From Acidobacteriota bacterium (GTDB taxonomy: Bacteria > Acidobacteriota > Terriglobia > Terriglobales > SCQP01): a DNA stretch of 39,671 nt. Where the stretch lies: the NCBI GenBank assembly GCA_027314025.1, contig DAHVCP010000060.1, positions 1-39,671 on the forward strand, given 5' to 3'. Position numbers and translations under genes: made by a program. The notes under the pieces were generated by a model that made no database searches, was not told the origin of the DNA, and saw only the letters and a list, made by a program, of their open reading frames with translations. Below, one piece after another: positions 8,779 through 16,971 of this stretch. How positions within the stretch are numbered: the first letter of the stretch is position 1; every line of letters starts with the position of its first letter.

Positions 8779-9324
8779 ATCCCCTCTAGGATACTGTGAC
8801 CCCGAAAGGCGGACAGCCGTGGCCGCGGCCAATGCCAACGCGATCGGTCCGCGCCCCTGGATCGTCGCTGCCGCAATCACGGGGAAGTGCGGACCGCCGT
8901 TCCGGCGGAGCGCGCCCCACGGCCGGCAAACCCAAATTCGCTTACATTCATTGCGGCGCGCGGCGCACCTTCAATCACGCCGCCGGATTATCTTGGGGTG
9001 CTCCGATACCGGCGGGAAACGCCTTCCACGGCGCCCGCGTCGCATTGTCCAGAGGCGCAACTCTAGGTAACCAATCAGGCGCGCGCTGGCTTGGCGCCAA
9101 CAGCTCCGCCCATCGCGCGCCCATTGGTTGCCGCTGCAACCCAAGCGCATTCCGCGCAACCACGCGGTAGTCGCCTCAGGGCCTGGAGTTGCTCGCTTAA
9201 GTCGCGGCGACTTGGAGATGCCAGGAGCGCTAGCGGGCATCCGTCGCCGCCATCGCAGCCCAGCCACCGGTCCGCCATCGGCGGGCCGCCAAAAATGGGC
9301 GGCTGATCCGTTTGTAAGCACGTC
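8779..9324. other. Gene-free stretch between divergent genes
   Basis: About 545 bases between the start of the radical SAM gene and the ribosome-binding site of the small secreted protein gene. Open frames here (for example 8796-9170 on +) are rich in Arg, Pro, Gly and Ser, lack family resemblance and look like chance frames of GC-rich DNA. No tRNA T-loop signature was seen. It should contain the promoters for both flanking genes, but no convincing -35/-10 pair was picked out. Confidence 0.5.
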
Positions 9325-9331
9325 AAGGAGG
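9325..9331 (+). promoter_or_regulatory. Strong Shine-Dalgarno AAGGAGG
   Basis: AAGGAGG ends 4 bases before the ATG at 9336. Few starts in this window have such a clear site; it fixes the start of the small secreted protein and suggests high expression. Confidence 0.85.
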
Positions 9332-9335
9332 CACC

Positions 9336-9677
9336 ATGTCCAATCGCCTGATCGCTGTGCTCGCTCTCGCCAGCTTGTTCGCGCTGCCCGCCTGGGCCGC
9401 CGGAAACGAGTCCGCGAGTTTGTTCGTCACCCAACCCTCGCGCATCGGGACCGTCATGCTGAAGCCCGGCAGCTACCGCATCCGGGTTCGGTCGCGGCAA
9501 TCCCAGGCCACCGTCTATCGCCATGGCCGCCGTATCGCCACGGTGCCCGCCGCCTGGAAGCGGCTGCCGCACCGCCCGCAGCGGACGGAAATCCTGCTCA
9601 GCCACAATCGGGTCAAGCAAGTCCGCTTTGGCGGCCGGCTCATGGCCCTTACCTTCCCCGGCGCGAAGCAAGGCTAA
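9336..9677 (+). CDS. Small secreted protein, acidobacterial type
   Basis: A 113-aa exported protein. Residues 1-21 form a signal peptide (MSNRLIAVLALASLFALPAWA, cleavage after AWA). The mature part is short and beta-rich: MLKPGSYRIRVRS, then a strand carrying the substrate-like YRHGRRIATVPAAW, then TEILLSHNRVKQVRFGGRLMALTF. This order (a 'polypeptide maintained by glycine/tyrosine, inhibitor of value, final RFxGK-type strand') matches many small acidobacterial periplasmic proteins that I recall only as hypothetical. No enzyme motif or conserved cysteine is visible. It has its own strong ribosome-binding site and a hairpin terminator 32 bases after the stop, so it is probably monocistronic. 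Confidence 0.82.
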   Translation: MSNRLIAVLALASLFALPAWAAGNESASLFVTQPSRIGTVMLKPGSYRIRVRSRQSQATVYRHGRRIATVPAAWKRLPHRPQRTEILLSHNRVKQVRFGGRLMALTFPGAKQG

Positions 9678-9708
9678 TCGCTCTGCACGGGCGAAGTTGA
9701 TTTGCCGA

Positions 9709-9748
9709 ACGGGCGGGCTGCACAGCCCGCCCGTCTTCTCGTTTCCTC
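9709..9748 (+). terminator. Rho-independent terminator after the small secreted protein gene
   Basis: Perfect 12-base inverted repeat (ACGGGCGGGCTG at 9709-9720 and its complement at 9723-9734) followed by the pyrimidine-rich tract CTTCTCGTTTCCTCC. The stem is strong and the T tract only moderate. Confidence 0.65.
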
Positions 9749-9928
9749 CACTCTTGGCAACCCGTGGCGGCGGGCGCCGGCGGCCGAAGCCCGGTCATTC
9801 TCGGCCTGCATCGGCGCGTGCCGAGGTTGGGGCCCAGCCGCAGCCCGCGACCCCGGGCGCCCCGTTGGCGCCTGAGCCGCCGCGCAGACCCTAGACCCCA
9901 ATCCCCAAACCCTATACCCTATACGTGG

Positions 9929-10207
9929 ATGCAACTGTCCCGCGAATACGTCAGCTACCTCGCCCGCGTTGTTACGCACCGCCTTGCCGATCGCAAGCTG
10001 ATCGCCGCCCCGGACCTGGCCGTGGTCACCGAATGGGTCCACGCCGCCATGGTCGAGGAGCTCGGCGTTGAGGAGCGCATCAACGCCGAAGCTCGCGCCA
10101 TTCTCGACGCCCATGAGTCGGATATGCAGCGCCTCGGCGCTTCCTACGCCGACGCTTTCAAGAAAATCAAAGCCGAGCTGGTCCGCCAGAAGAAGGTGGT
10201 GCTCTAG
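9929..10207 (+). CDS. DUF507 family protein, first copy
   Basis: A 92-aa alpha-helical protein of family DUF507, function unknown. It starts MQLSREYVSYLARVVTHRL and ends in a basic FKKIKAELVRQKKVVL helix. The frame is open upstream to 9764, but that part is Arg/Pro-rich and non-coding in character, so ATG 9929 is taken. Its TAG stop shares its last G with the GTG start of the next DUF507 gene (TAGTG), so translation is probably coupled. The two proteins are paralogues: both begin with an L-S-R motif followed by a V-N/R-R-L-A-D helix. A stable heteromer is a reasonable guess. Confidence 0.85.
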   Translation: MQLSREYVSYLARVVTHRLADRKLIAAPDLAVVTEWVHAAMVEELGVEERINAEARAILDAHESDMQRLGASYADAFKKIKAELVRQKKVVL

Positions 10208-10482
10208 TGCGCCTCTCCCGCGACAAAGTCAACCAGCTGTCTCACGTCATCGTCAATCGCCTCGCCGACCACCCTGTCGTTCATTTCTCCGAAGAGCGCA
10301 ACGCGATTCGCCTGGAGGTCCGCAAAATCCTTGAGGAACTGCTTCACGGCGAGGAAAAGATGGACCAATCCGTCCGCCAGAAAATCGCCTCGCAAAAGCG
10401 CCCCATCCTCGAAGGTTCCGAGGAATGGGACATCCTCTATCGCAAGTACTACCTCGAGGAACTCAAGAATCTGGGCGTCTAG
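10207..10482 (+). CDS. DUF507 family protein, second copy
   Basis: A 91-aa DUF507 protein starting at GTG 10207, which overlaps the previous stop by one base. The sequence reads MRLSRDKVNQLSHVIVNRLAD and later the conserved block KIASQKRPILEGSEEWDILYRKYY (residues about 60-83, cited by its key parts KIASQKR and EWDILYRKYY), which is the best-kept part of this family. It is rich in charged residues, has no membrane segment or signal peptide, and is predicted cytoplasmic and helical. The DUF3467 gene follows 52 bp downstream on the same strand. Such tandem DUF507 pairs are found in Acidobacteriota and Deltaproteobacteria; no function has been established. Confidence 0.9.
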   Translation: MRLSRDKVNQLSHVIVNRLADHPVVHFSEERNAIRLEVRKILEELLHGEEKMDQSVRQKIASQKRPILEGSEEWDILYRKYYLEELKNLGV

Positions 10483-10534
10483 CCCCCGCCCCAAACCGCC
10501 GCGCCGCTCCCGTGGCTCCGGCCCTGCAATCGCC

Positions 10535-10831
10535 ATGTCCCAGCCGCCCAACCCGCCCCGCATCAAAGTCACCCACCGTCCCGACTACCGCGACAACTAC
10601 GCCAACTCCGTGCAGGTCCGTCCTAGCGCCTGGGACTTTTACTTGCAGTTCGGCACCATGGACCAAAAGATTCCCGAAGAGGTCGAGATCAACCTCTTCC
10701 AGGGCATCTATCTCAGCCCCCAGCAGGCCAAAGCCGTCCTCGCCCTCCTGCAAACCCACCTCGTCAATTACGAGAAGGCCTTCGGCGAAATCCGCCTCGA
10801 ACCCCGCGCCGACGCCGACCGCGTGCAATAA
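10535..10831 (+). CDS. DUF3467 family protein
   Basis: A 98-aa protein with the hallmarks of family DUF3467: YANSVQVRPSAWDFYLQFG in the first half, then LFQGIYLSPQQAKAVLALL and YEKAFGEIRLE. Family members are small cytoplasmic proteins of unknown function. The ATG at 10535 follows the DUF507 pair by 52 bp on the same strand, so it may belong to the same transcript. The first ~15 residues (MSQPPNPPRIKVTHRP) are probably flexible. No catalytic residues are apparent. Confidence 0.88.
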   Translation: MSQPPNPPRIKVTHRPDYRDNYANSVQVRPSAWDFYLQFGTMDQKIPEEVEINLFQGIYLSPQQAKAVLALLQTHLVNYEKAFGEIRLEPRADADRVQ

Positions 10832-10899
10832 CTCCCGTCGCCTTGGCCGCGCCGCGACGCGCCAGCCGTCCCGGCGCATTAGTTGCGCCGCCGCCAGGT

Positions 10900-11121
10900 C
10901 TACGCCTCGCGGGAACCGTTACGCCGTCCCAAAATCGCGTGCTCGACGCCTGGCACGACTAGCACCCCAAGCGCTGTCGCTGGTAGCTCAGCGGCGAGAA
11001 ATAGAGGCAACCGAGAGCCGTGGCGGAATACACCAGCGCCGAGCCCCGACCAGAAAAGTACCGGCAAGCCCCAAGCCACCGCGTTGCCCGCGAACCGCTG
11101 CCCAAAACTTAGGCCGCGCAT
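10900..11121 (-). CDS. Possible small membrane protein
   Basis: An otherwise gene-free stretch (10832-11349) holds this minus-strand frame. From ATG 11121 it encodes 73 aa with two hydrophobic segments, AGNAVAWGLPVLFWSGLGAG and LPLFLAAELPATALGVLVV, joined by a basic turn (FRHGSR) and followed by a polar tail. This helix-turn-helix membrane plan resembles small acidobacterial membrane proteins. Against it, there is no ribosome-binding site, third codon positions are less GC-rich than in neighbouring genes, and GC-rich DNA produces hydrophobic chance frames. The frame stays open upstream to 11211. Treat as a candidate only. Confidence 0.33.
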   Translation of the reverse strand: MRGLSFGQRFAGNAVAWGLPVLFWSGLGAGVFRHGSRLPLFLAAELPATALGVLVVPGVEHAILGRRNGSREA

Positions 11122-11349
11122 TGGCCGCGGCCAGCCGAACCGCCGCCTTGCGTCATCGCCTCCGTCGCTATCCGTGCTCCCGTCGCGACGTCCCTGCATC
11201 TGGCCTCGCATGCCCTTAACGGTCCCGCGGCTAAGTGCCCTCGCCCCCGCCAGCCCCTGGAAACGTATACTATCCGCGCCGCAGCCCGTTTGAAGCGTAT
11301 TCCACCGGCATCCCCCTCGGGCGTTAGCCTTGTTCTAGGCTCACCTACC

Positions 11350-12261
11350 GTGCCCCGCCCCGCACCGTCCCACGTCGCGCCCCTGAGGGATCTGCCCCGG
11401 TGGCTTTTCGCCGCCGCTTTCGCCATCGGCGGAGTGTGGCCGGTCTTCGAGATTTTCCGCCTCGCCCTCGCCCGCACGCTAAGCGCGCCCGAATCCGGTC
11501 TTGCCGTCGCCGTCGCCTTCGGCCTCCTATTCGTGGCGCGCTGGGACGTTGTCCCCTACGTCCTTCGCGCCGTCTGCGCCGCGGTGGTCATCTTCGCCGT
11601 GTTTCGTCTCGCCGGCGGTCCCGCCGCCGCGCTTGCCACCGCCGTTATCGTCATCACCCACCTCGTTCTCCACCGGCCGCCTGCCGCTCCCGCGCTGGAA
11701 ATCGCGTTTCCGCTGCGCGCCGGCAGTTACTTCATCGCCTCCGCCGGCCGTTGGAGATTGACCAACGGCCACGTCTCCTCGCCCGCGCAGCGCTACGCAC
11801 TCGACATCACCCGCCTCAACGGCGCCGCCGCCCGCGCCTGGGGTTTGTATCCCGCCCGCCACTCGGCCTACCGCATCTTTGGCGCTCCCGTAAACGCCCC
11901 CTGCGAGGGCCGGGTAGAAGAGGCCGTGGACGGTTTCCCCGATCTTCCCATCGGCGAGCGGGGCTCTGTCGTGCCCGGCGGCAACTATGTGCTGCTCCGC
12001 GTTCCCGGCGACATTCAAATCAAGCTCAGCCATTTCCAGCGCGGCAGCCTGGCGGTCAAAAGCGGCGATTTCGTCGCCGCCGGCGATTTCCTCGGGCGCG
12101 CCGGCAACTCCGGCAACACCAGCGAGCCGCACCTCCACATCCACGCCCATCGTCCCAGCCATATCCCCGGCGAACCCGCCCTCCCCGTCCCCCTCCGCTT
12201 TAACGGCCGCTGGCTCATCCGCAACGACATCTTCTACGTCCCGCAACAATCTCAGCCATGA
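11350..12261 (+). CDS. Membrane-anchored M23 family metallopeptidase (LytM/lysostaphin type)
   Basis: Probable cell-wall endopeptidase or carbohydrate-binding LytM relative. The 303-aa product (GTG 11350; a TTG at 11290 is also in frame) has three to four hydrophobic segments in its first 120 residues, such as WLFAAAFAIGGVWPVFEIF and AAALATAVIVITHLVL. The periplasmic M23 domain follows: the NGHVSSPAQRYALDI segment supplies the metal-binding His and Asp, and SEPHLHIHAH supplies the HxH motif. Between them lies the lysostaphin-like strand DGFPDLPIGERGSVVPGGNYV and ..KLSHFQRGSL, where the catalytic His is expected. All metal ligands appear kept, so it could be active. The unusual feature is a polytopic anchor rather than a signal peptide. 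The downstream glycosyltransferase gene is 170 bp away. Confidence 0.85.
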   Translation: MPRPAPSHVAPLRDLPRWLFAAAFAIGGVWPVFEIFRLALARTLSAPESGLAVAVAFGLLFVARWDVVPYVLRAVCAAVVIFAVFRLAGGPAAALATAVIVITHLVLHRPPAAPALEIAFPLRAGSYFIASAGRWRLTNGHVSSPAQRYALDITRLNGAAARAWGLYPARHSAYRIFGAPVNAPCEGRVEEAVDGFPDLPIGERGSVVPGGNYVLLRVPGDIQIKLSHFQRGSLAVKSGDFVAAGDFLGRAGNSGNTSEPHLHIHAHRPSHIPGEPALPVPLRFNGRWLIRNDIFYVPQQSQP

Positions 12262-12431
12262 CCACTTGCGCCGCGGGCATTCCGCCCGTTCCCGTCGCAC
12301 CCCGGGGTCGGGGCAGGGAAATCCTGCCCGCCGGCCCCAGCCGACGTCTCGCGGCGCCCGCCTACCCGGCGGCGGCGCGCTAGCCTGGAAGGCAGCGCAG
12401 TGCTCCCCGCCGAGCGTTATCAGCGCGTATC

Positions 12432-14318
12432 ATGCCCGCACCGAGCGCAAACTTCGGTCCGCCAGCAGCCCCACTCGGCGGCACGCGCCCATCCCCAGCG
12501 CCGTCGCCGGCGCCGCCCGCCATCGGCGTCCCAACGCTCCCCTCTGCACGCCTCCGCCGCGCCCTCCGCTGGCTGCTGGCCGCGGCCGCCGTCTACGCCG
12601 CCCTCCTGGCGGCCCATTGGCCGCTCTTGCATCTCCCGTATTACTGGGATGAAGCCGGCTATTTCGTCCCTGCCGCCCTCGACCTGTTCCGCCACGGCTG
12701 GTGGGTGCCGCGCACCACGCTGGCCAATGGCCATCCGCCCCTATTCATGGCCGCCCTGGCCCTCGCCTGGCTCATCTTCGGCGTGACCATTCCTGTCACC
12801 CGCGCCGTTGCCTTGGCCTTCGCCGCCGCCCTGCTCCTCGCCACCGCCCAGCTCGCCGAAACTCTCGCCGCCCCAATATTCCCGCCGGCCGCGCCTGCCG
12901 CCCCGCGGCTTCTCCGCCTCAACTCCGGCTGGCTCGCCGCGTTCTTCCTCGCCATTACCCCACTCTGCTTCGCGCAATCGTCGCTCGCCCAACTCGATCT
13001 TCCCGCTGCCGCCCTCGGCCTCTGGGCCCTGGTCGCCTGGGCGCGAGGCCGCCGCTGGCTCTACGCTGCTCTCGCCGCCGCCGCCTGCCTCACCAAGGAA
13101 ACCGCCATTCTTATGCCCTTCGTCCTCGGCTGTTTCGCCTTGGCTCGCTGGGTGCGCGGCTCCGCCGCTCCCTCCCGCCAGCCCCCTGCCGGCGACCCCG
13201 CGCCCAACCGCGCCACCTCCGCCTGGCTGGCCCTCGGTCCCCACCTGATCCCCGCCGCCGCCCTGCTCGCCTGGCTCGCCTACTACCATTCCGTCACTGG
13301 GTTTTGGATGGGCAACGGCAGCTTTCTCGCCTACAACCTGCAAGGCCTGCTCTCGCTGCCCCGCATCGCCATGGCCCTGGCTCTGCGGCTCTGGCAGGTC
13401 GCCGGTTACGACGGCATGGCCGCCATCTCCCTTGCCGCGCTCCTCGCGACCTGGCTCCATCGCCGCGCCGTCGCTTCTCCAACGCCCGAGGGAGTTGCCG
13501 GCAGCCAAGTCGCCGCGGGCGAAGACCAAACCGGGGCGCATGGCCAATCCGGCCTGGGGGGCGCTCCGCCAGCCCTGGGGGCGCGGGCCGCTGGCCCGCA
13601 ACTGCCGCAGCCGCCCCTGGCGACGCCACCCGCCCGCGCGGCAGGCGGCGACCGCCCGCCGCACCGCCTAACGCGCGAGCTTTGGGCCATCATCGCCGCC
13701 TACATCGTCTTCCACGCCCTGGTCGGCGGCGCCGTCCTGGCCCGCTATTTGCTGCCCGCCATCGCCATCTATATCGCCCTGCTCACCCCGCGCATTGCCG
13801 CAGCCCTCCGTCCGCGTCTCCGCCTGGCCGTAATCGCCGCCGTCGCTGCCTTCCTCATCGCCGGCTGGTTCTGGAATCCCCCGTATCCTTTCCCCTACGA
13901 GGACAACCTCGCCTACGCCACCTTCGTTCGCCTGCAACAGCGCGCCATTTCCGCCCTCGCTGCCCGCGGGGTTACCCATCCGGTCCTCACCGCCTGGCCC
14001 GCCAGCAACGAACTCACCGATCCCGATCTCGGCTACCTTCGCCGCCCCATCCCCGTCTTTCCGGTCAACAACTTCTCAGCCGCGGCTCCCGCTGGCCACC
14101 GCCTTGCTCCCGGCCAGTACGCCTTGCTCTACTCCCGCATCTACCAGCCCCACACCGACTGGGCCCGGCTGCTGCCATTCTGGACCCGCTGGAAACGCCT
14201 CTACTTCCATTACGCCCCGCCCCTCGCCCCCGGCCAGCTTCTCCGCCGCCTCCACGCCCGCCCCGTTTGGCGCGCCGCTGCGCACGGCCAATGGGCCCTC
14301 CTCGCCGTTGGCCGCTAG
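12432..14318 (+). CDS. GT39/ArnT-like membrane glycosyltransferase
   Basis: A 628-aa polytopic membrane protein of the dolichyl-phosphate-mannose mannosyltransferase / ArnT type (GT-C fold). It would move a sugar from a polyprenyl-phosphate carrier to a periplasmic acceptor. The first periplasmic loop after TM1 contains YYWDEAGYFVPA with the expected catalytic Asp-Glu pair (Asp73/Glu74), followed by NGHPPLFMAALALAW, the conserved HPPL motif of the family. At least ten hydrophobic segments follow. A long Pro/Gly/Ala-rich insertion (about residues 350-415) breaks the membrane region and is probably a disordered cytoplasmic loop. The first 40 residues are Pro-rich. ATG 12432 has no clear ribosome-binding site. 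Donor and acceptor cannot be named. Confidence 0.85.
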   Translation: MPAPSANFGPPAAPLGGTRPSPAPSPAPPAIGVPTLPSARLRRALRWLLAAAAVYAALLAAHWPLLHLPYYWDEAGYFVPAALDLFRHGWWVPRTTLANGHPPLFMAALALAWLIFGVTIPVTRAVALAFAAALLLATAQLAETLAAPIFPPAAPAAPRLLRLNSGWLAAFFLAITPLCFAQSSLAQLDLPAAALGLWALVAWARGRRWLYAALAAAACLTKETAILMPFVLGCFALARWVRGSAAPSRQPPAGDPAPNRATSAWLALGPHLIPAAALLAWLAYYHSVTGFWMGNGSFLAYNLQGLLSLPRIAMALALRLWQVAGYDGMAAISLAALLATWLHRRAVASPTPEGVAGSQVAAGEDQTGAHGQSGLGGAPPALGARAAGPQLPQPPLATPPARAAGGDRPPHRLTRELWAIIAAYIVFHALVGGAVLARYLLPAIAIYIALLTPRIAAALRPRLRLAVIAAVAAFLIAGWFWNPPYPFPYEDNLAYATFVRLQQRAISALAARGVTHPVLTAWPASNELTDPDLGYLRRPIPVFPVNNFSAAAPAGHRLAPGQYALLYSRIYQPHTDWARLLPFWTRWKRLYFHYAPPLAPGQLLRRLHARPVWRAAAHGQWALLAVGR

Positions 14319-14710
14319 CCGCGCCGGCCACGAGCGCCTTGCCATCGCCCTACCCTCGATGCGTCACCAGACCGCTGACCCTCTCTTCGGCCAAGGGTCA
14401 TGTGTTCGTCTGCATTTAACAATGTAAACAATGAAAACACAAGACTTAGCATATCTTTGATCGCTAACAGTGGGGCCCCAGCCACGCCGCCTTGGAGCTG
14501 TTGCCAACTCCGGCGAAATCCCCCTGCGGCCGCGATGCGGTTTCCTCGCCCGCTCTTGCTTCGTGGCCGTTGCGGCAGCCGGGACCGCCAAAATACGGCT
14601 CTGAGGCCGAGCGGCGCGGCCTCTGGCCTTCGGCTCACGCTCCATCGCCCGTCCCGGCGGCACCGCGGCCCTCCGCCGCAGCGCAGTGCGGCGCGGCCCA
14701 ATTGCCGCGC
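14319..14710. other. Gene-free stretch with an AT-rich island
   Basis: 392 bases between convergent genes. Bases 14401-14470 are AT-rich in sharp contrast to the surroundings and carry a near-repeat, TTAACAATG at 14416-14424 and TAAACAATG at 14425-14433. The rest is GC-rich without family-like open frames. A minus-strand frame (14315-14701) runs through it but looks non-coding. The island could be a relic promoter or a scar of a lost insertion. Confidence 0.4.
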
Positions 14711-16789
14711 CTATTCCCCCGGAATGACGATCTGCGAAAAGTCCGCCACCTGCGACAGCTCCCGCCCCGCCCAGGCCAGCAATCCTAGGCGGTTCGCCCG
14801 AATCGCGGGATTCGGATCGTTCACCCGCACCGCCTCGAAAAACGCGTCCAGAATCGGCCACAGATCCGCAATCGCCGTCAGCTCCCGCAGCGGTGGAAAC
14901 GACGGTCCCCGGTCGCGCGCGATTGCCTCCACCGCCGCCCGCAGCCGCCGTTCCTCCGGCGCCGTCAGCAGTGCCGGGTTCACCGCCTCGCTTTCCCAGT
15001 TTTCCTTGTGGACGATATTCCGCATCCGTTTCAGCGCCGCCGCAACTTTTAAAAATGCGCCGCGGTTCTGCGCCCGCAGGTGCTCCAACGCCTTGGCGTG
15101 CTCCAGTTGTTGCGTGATGTCGTCCGGCGCGGCCGCAATGACCGCTGCCGCCAGATCCCCAAAGCCAGCCTCCTGGAGGAAGCGCTCTTGGCGCTCCTTG
15201 AAGAACGAGAGGAGCGCGTCCACGGTGTCCGGCGATGGGTTCGGCTGGAACGTTGCCAGGGCCTCGCTGATCAGGCCGCGCAACATCAGGTGCCAGCCCA
15301 TCTCCGCGCAAATCCGAATCACCGCGTTCGCCGCCCGGCGCAGCGCGAACGGGTCGCGGGAGCCGGTGGGAATCTCCCCCGCCGCGAATAGTCCCGCCAG
15401 CGTGTCCAACCGGTCGGCGATGCCCAGCGCCGCTCCCGCCGCCGTCCGCGGCTGGTCGCCGTACTGGTCGTAGATCGCCTGCCAAACTTCCTCGCTCTCC
15501 CCATCCGCCTGCGCGTACAGCCCGCCCATCACTCCTTGCAGTTCGGTGAATTCCTTCACCAGTTCCGTCGTTAGGTCGCACTTCGCCAGGAGCGCCGCGC
15601 GCGCCGCCGCCTCGGCATCGGCCCCAACCGGCTCCGCCAGCTCGCGCGCCAACCGCGCCACCCGCTGCGTCTTGTCGAAATAGGATCCCAGCCGCGCATG
15701 AAACGTCACCGCCCGCAGATCATCCACCCGGCTCGCCAGGCTGCGCTTCCGGTCCGCCTGCCAAAAAAACTCGGCGTCCTTGAACCGCGCCCGCAGCACC
15801 CGTTCATTCCCGTGCCGCACCAGCCCGTCCCGGTCGGCGTCCAAATCCATCACCGCCAAAAACTGCGGCGCCAATTTCGCCGTTCCCGGGGCCGTGTCCG
15901 TCGCCTCCTCCACCGCGAAGTACTTCTGGTGATCCCGCATCACCGTCACCAGCACCTCCGCCGGCAGCCGCAAAAACGCCGCGTCGAAGCTTCCCGCTAC
16001 TACCGCCGGCCATTCCGTTAAATTGACCAGCGTCGCCAGCAATCCGTCGTCCGGCCGGGCCCGCCGCCCGCTGCCCGCCAGCGGGGCCTCGATTCCCGCG
16101 ATGATCCGCCGCCGCCGCTCCGCCGGATCCAGCACTACGAATCCCTTCGCCAGCGCGGCTTCGGCCTCATCCGCCGTGGCAATCTCGACCGCCAGCCCGC
16201 TGCCCACGCCGCCCAGCGTCGGATGCGGTCTCGTCCTTCGCCCCGCCGCCAGCCCGCCCAGCTTCGCCGCCACCACCTCGCCGTCTAGCAGCACACTCCA
16301 CCACCGCACCGGCCGCACGAACTTGAATCCGCAGCCGTCCCAGCGCATCGCCTTGGGCAGATCCATTCCCTCTATCCACCCCGGCAGCGCCGCCGCCAGC
16401 ACCGTCGCCGCCGCCTCCCCCTGGCTCTCCCGCCGCAGCGCCGCGTACTCTCCCTTCGCCGTCTTTGTCCGGTACAGCGCCTCCGCCGGCATCCCGTTCT
16501 TCGCCGCGAATCCCGCGCCCTGCTTCGTCACCCTGCCGTCGGCCGCAAAGGCGATCGCCGCCGGCGGGCCCACCAGTTCCTCCACCTGGCCCGGCTGTTG
16601 CGCCGGAATCGCGGCGAACTTCGCCACCAAGCGCCGCGGCGTCCACCGCACCTCCGCCTCCGCGTCCGCTGCCAGCAGCCGCGCCGCGCGCAACCCGGCG
16701 GCGGTCCGGTCCGCCATTTGCCGCGCCAATCCCTCGACCCAGCGAGCGGGAAGCTCCTCGCATCCCAGTTCAATCCAAAGTGCGGGCAT
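14711..16789 (-). CDS. glyS: Glycyl-tRNA synthetase beta subunit
   Basis: Large chain of the bacterial alpha2-beta2 glycyl-tRNA synthetase, needed for tRNA-Gly recognition. The 692-aa length is normal for the family. The start MPALWIELGCEELPARWV is the standard GlyS N-terminus, so ATG 16789 is firm. Family landmarks include FVRPVRWWSVLLDGEVV, the TEWPAVVAGSFDAAFLRLP and VTVMRDHQKYFAVE region, the HD-like domain with ADRLDTLAGLFAAGEIPTGS and DPFALRRAAN, and a DALR-type anticodon-binding tail. It follows glyQ by 182 bp on the same strand; that spacer is GC-rich and has no gene. It is the third gene of the recO-glyQ-glyS block and converges with the GT39-like gene. Confidence 0.97.
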   Translation of the reverse strand: MPALWIELGCEELPARWVEGLARQMADRTAAGLRAARLLAADAEAEVRWTPRRLVAKFAAIPAQQPGQVEELVGPPAAIAFAADGRVTKQGAGFAAKNGMPAEALYRTKTAKGEYAALRRESQGEAAATVLAAALPGWIEGMDLPKAMRWDGCGFKFVRPVRWWSVLLDGEVVAAKLGGLAAGRRTRPHPTLGGVGSGLAVEIATADEAEAALAKGFVVLDPAERRRRIIAGIEAPLAGSGRRARPDDGLLATLVNLTEWPAVVAGSFDAAFLRLPAEVLVTVMRDHQKYFAVEEATDTAPGTAKLAPQFLAVMDLDADRDGLVRHGNERVLRARFKDAEFFWQADRKRSLASRVDDLRAVTFHARLGSYFDKTQRVARLARELAEPVGADAEAAARAALLAKCDLTTELVKEFTELQGVMGGLYAQADGESEEVWQAIYDQYGDQPRTAAGAALGIADRLDTLAGLFAAGEIPTGSRDPFALRRAANAVIRICAEMGWHLMLRGLISEALATFQPNPSPDTVDALLSFFKERQERFLQEAGFGDLAAAVIAAAPDDITQQLEHAKALEHLRAQNRGAFLKVAAALKRMRNIVHKENWESEAVNPALLTAPEERRLRAAVEAIARDRGPSFPPLRELTAIADLWPILDAFFEAVRVNDPNPAIRANRLGLLAWAGRELSQVADFSQIVIPGE

Positions 16790-16971
16790 AAGCCCTCTAT
16801 TCTATTCGAGCGGCGAATCGCGCAGCGCAGCGGCGCTGGAAACGACGCCCCGAGCAGCGCGAGGCGGTCCGAGCGAGGGCGGCGCGCCGCGTCAGCGGCG
16901 GGATAAAGATCCCGAGCGCAAGCGCAGGGAAACGGAGCGCCGGGCAAAGTCCAATGACGCGATGCGGCGCA

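Noticed and set aside
8796-9170. Plus-strand 124-aa frame in the gene-free stretch
   Set aside because: Residue composition is that of random GC-rich DNA, with no start signal and no recognisable family pattern.
8960-9300. A possible riboswitch upstream of the small secreted protein gene
   Set aside because: No conserved riboswitch core (cobalamin, TPP, glycine, c-di-GMP) could be matched; only general GC-rich inverted repeats are present.
14364-15581. Minus-strand 405-aa frame overlapping glyS
   Set aside because: It is a Gly/Arg-rich frame shadow of glyS in another reading frame.
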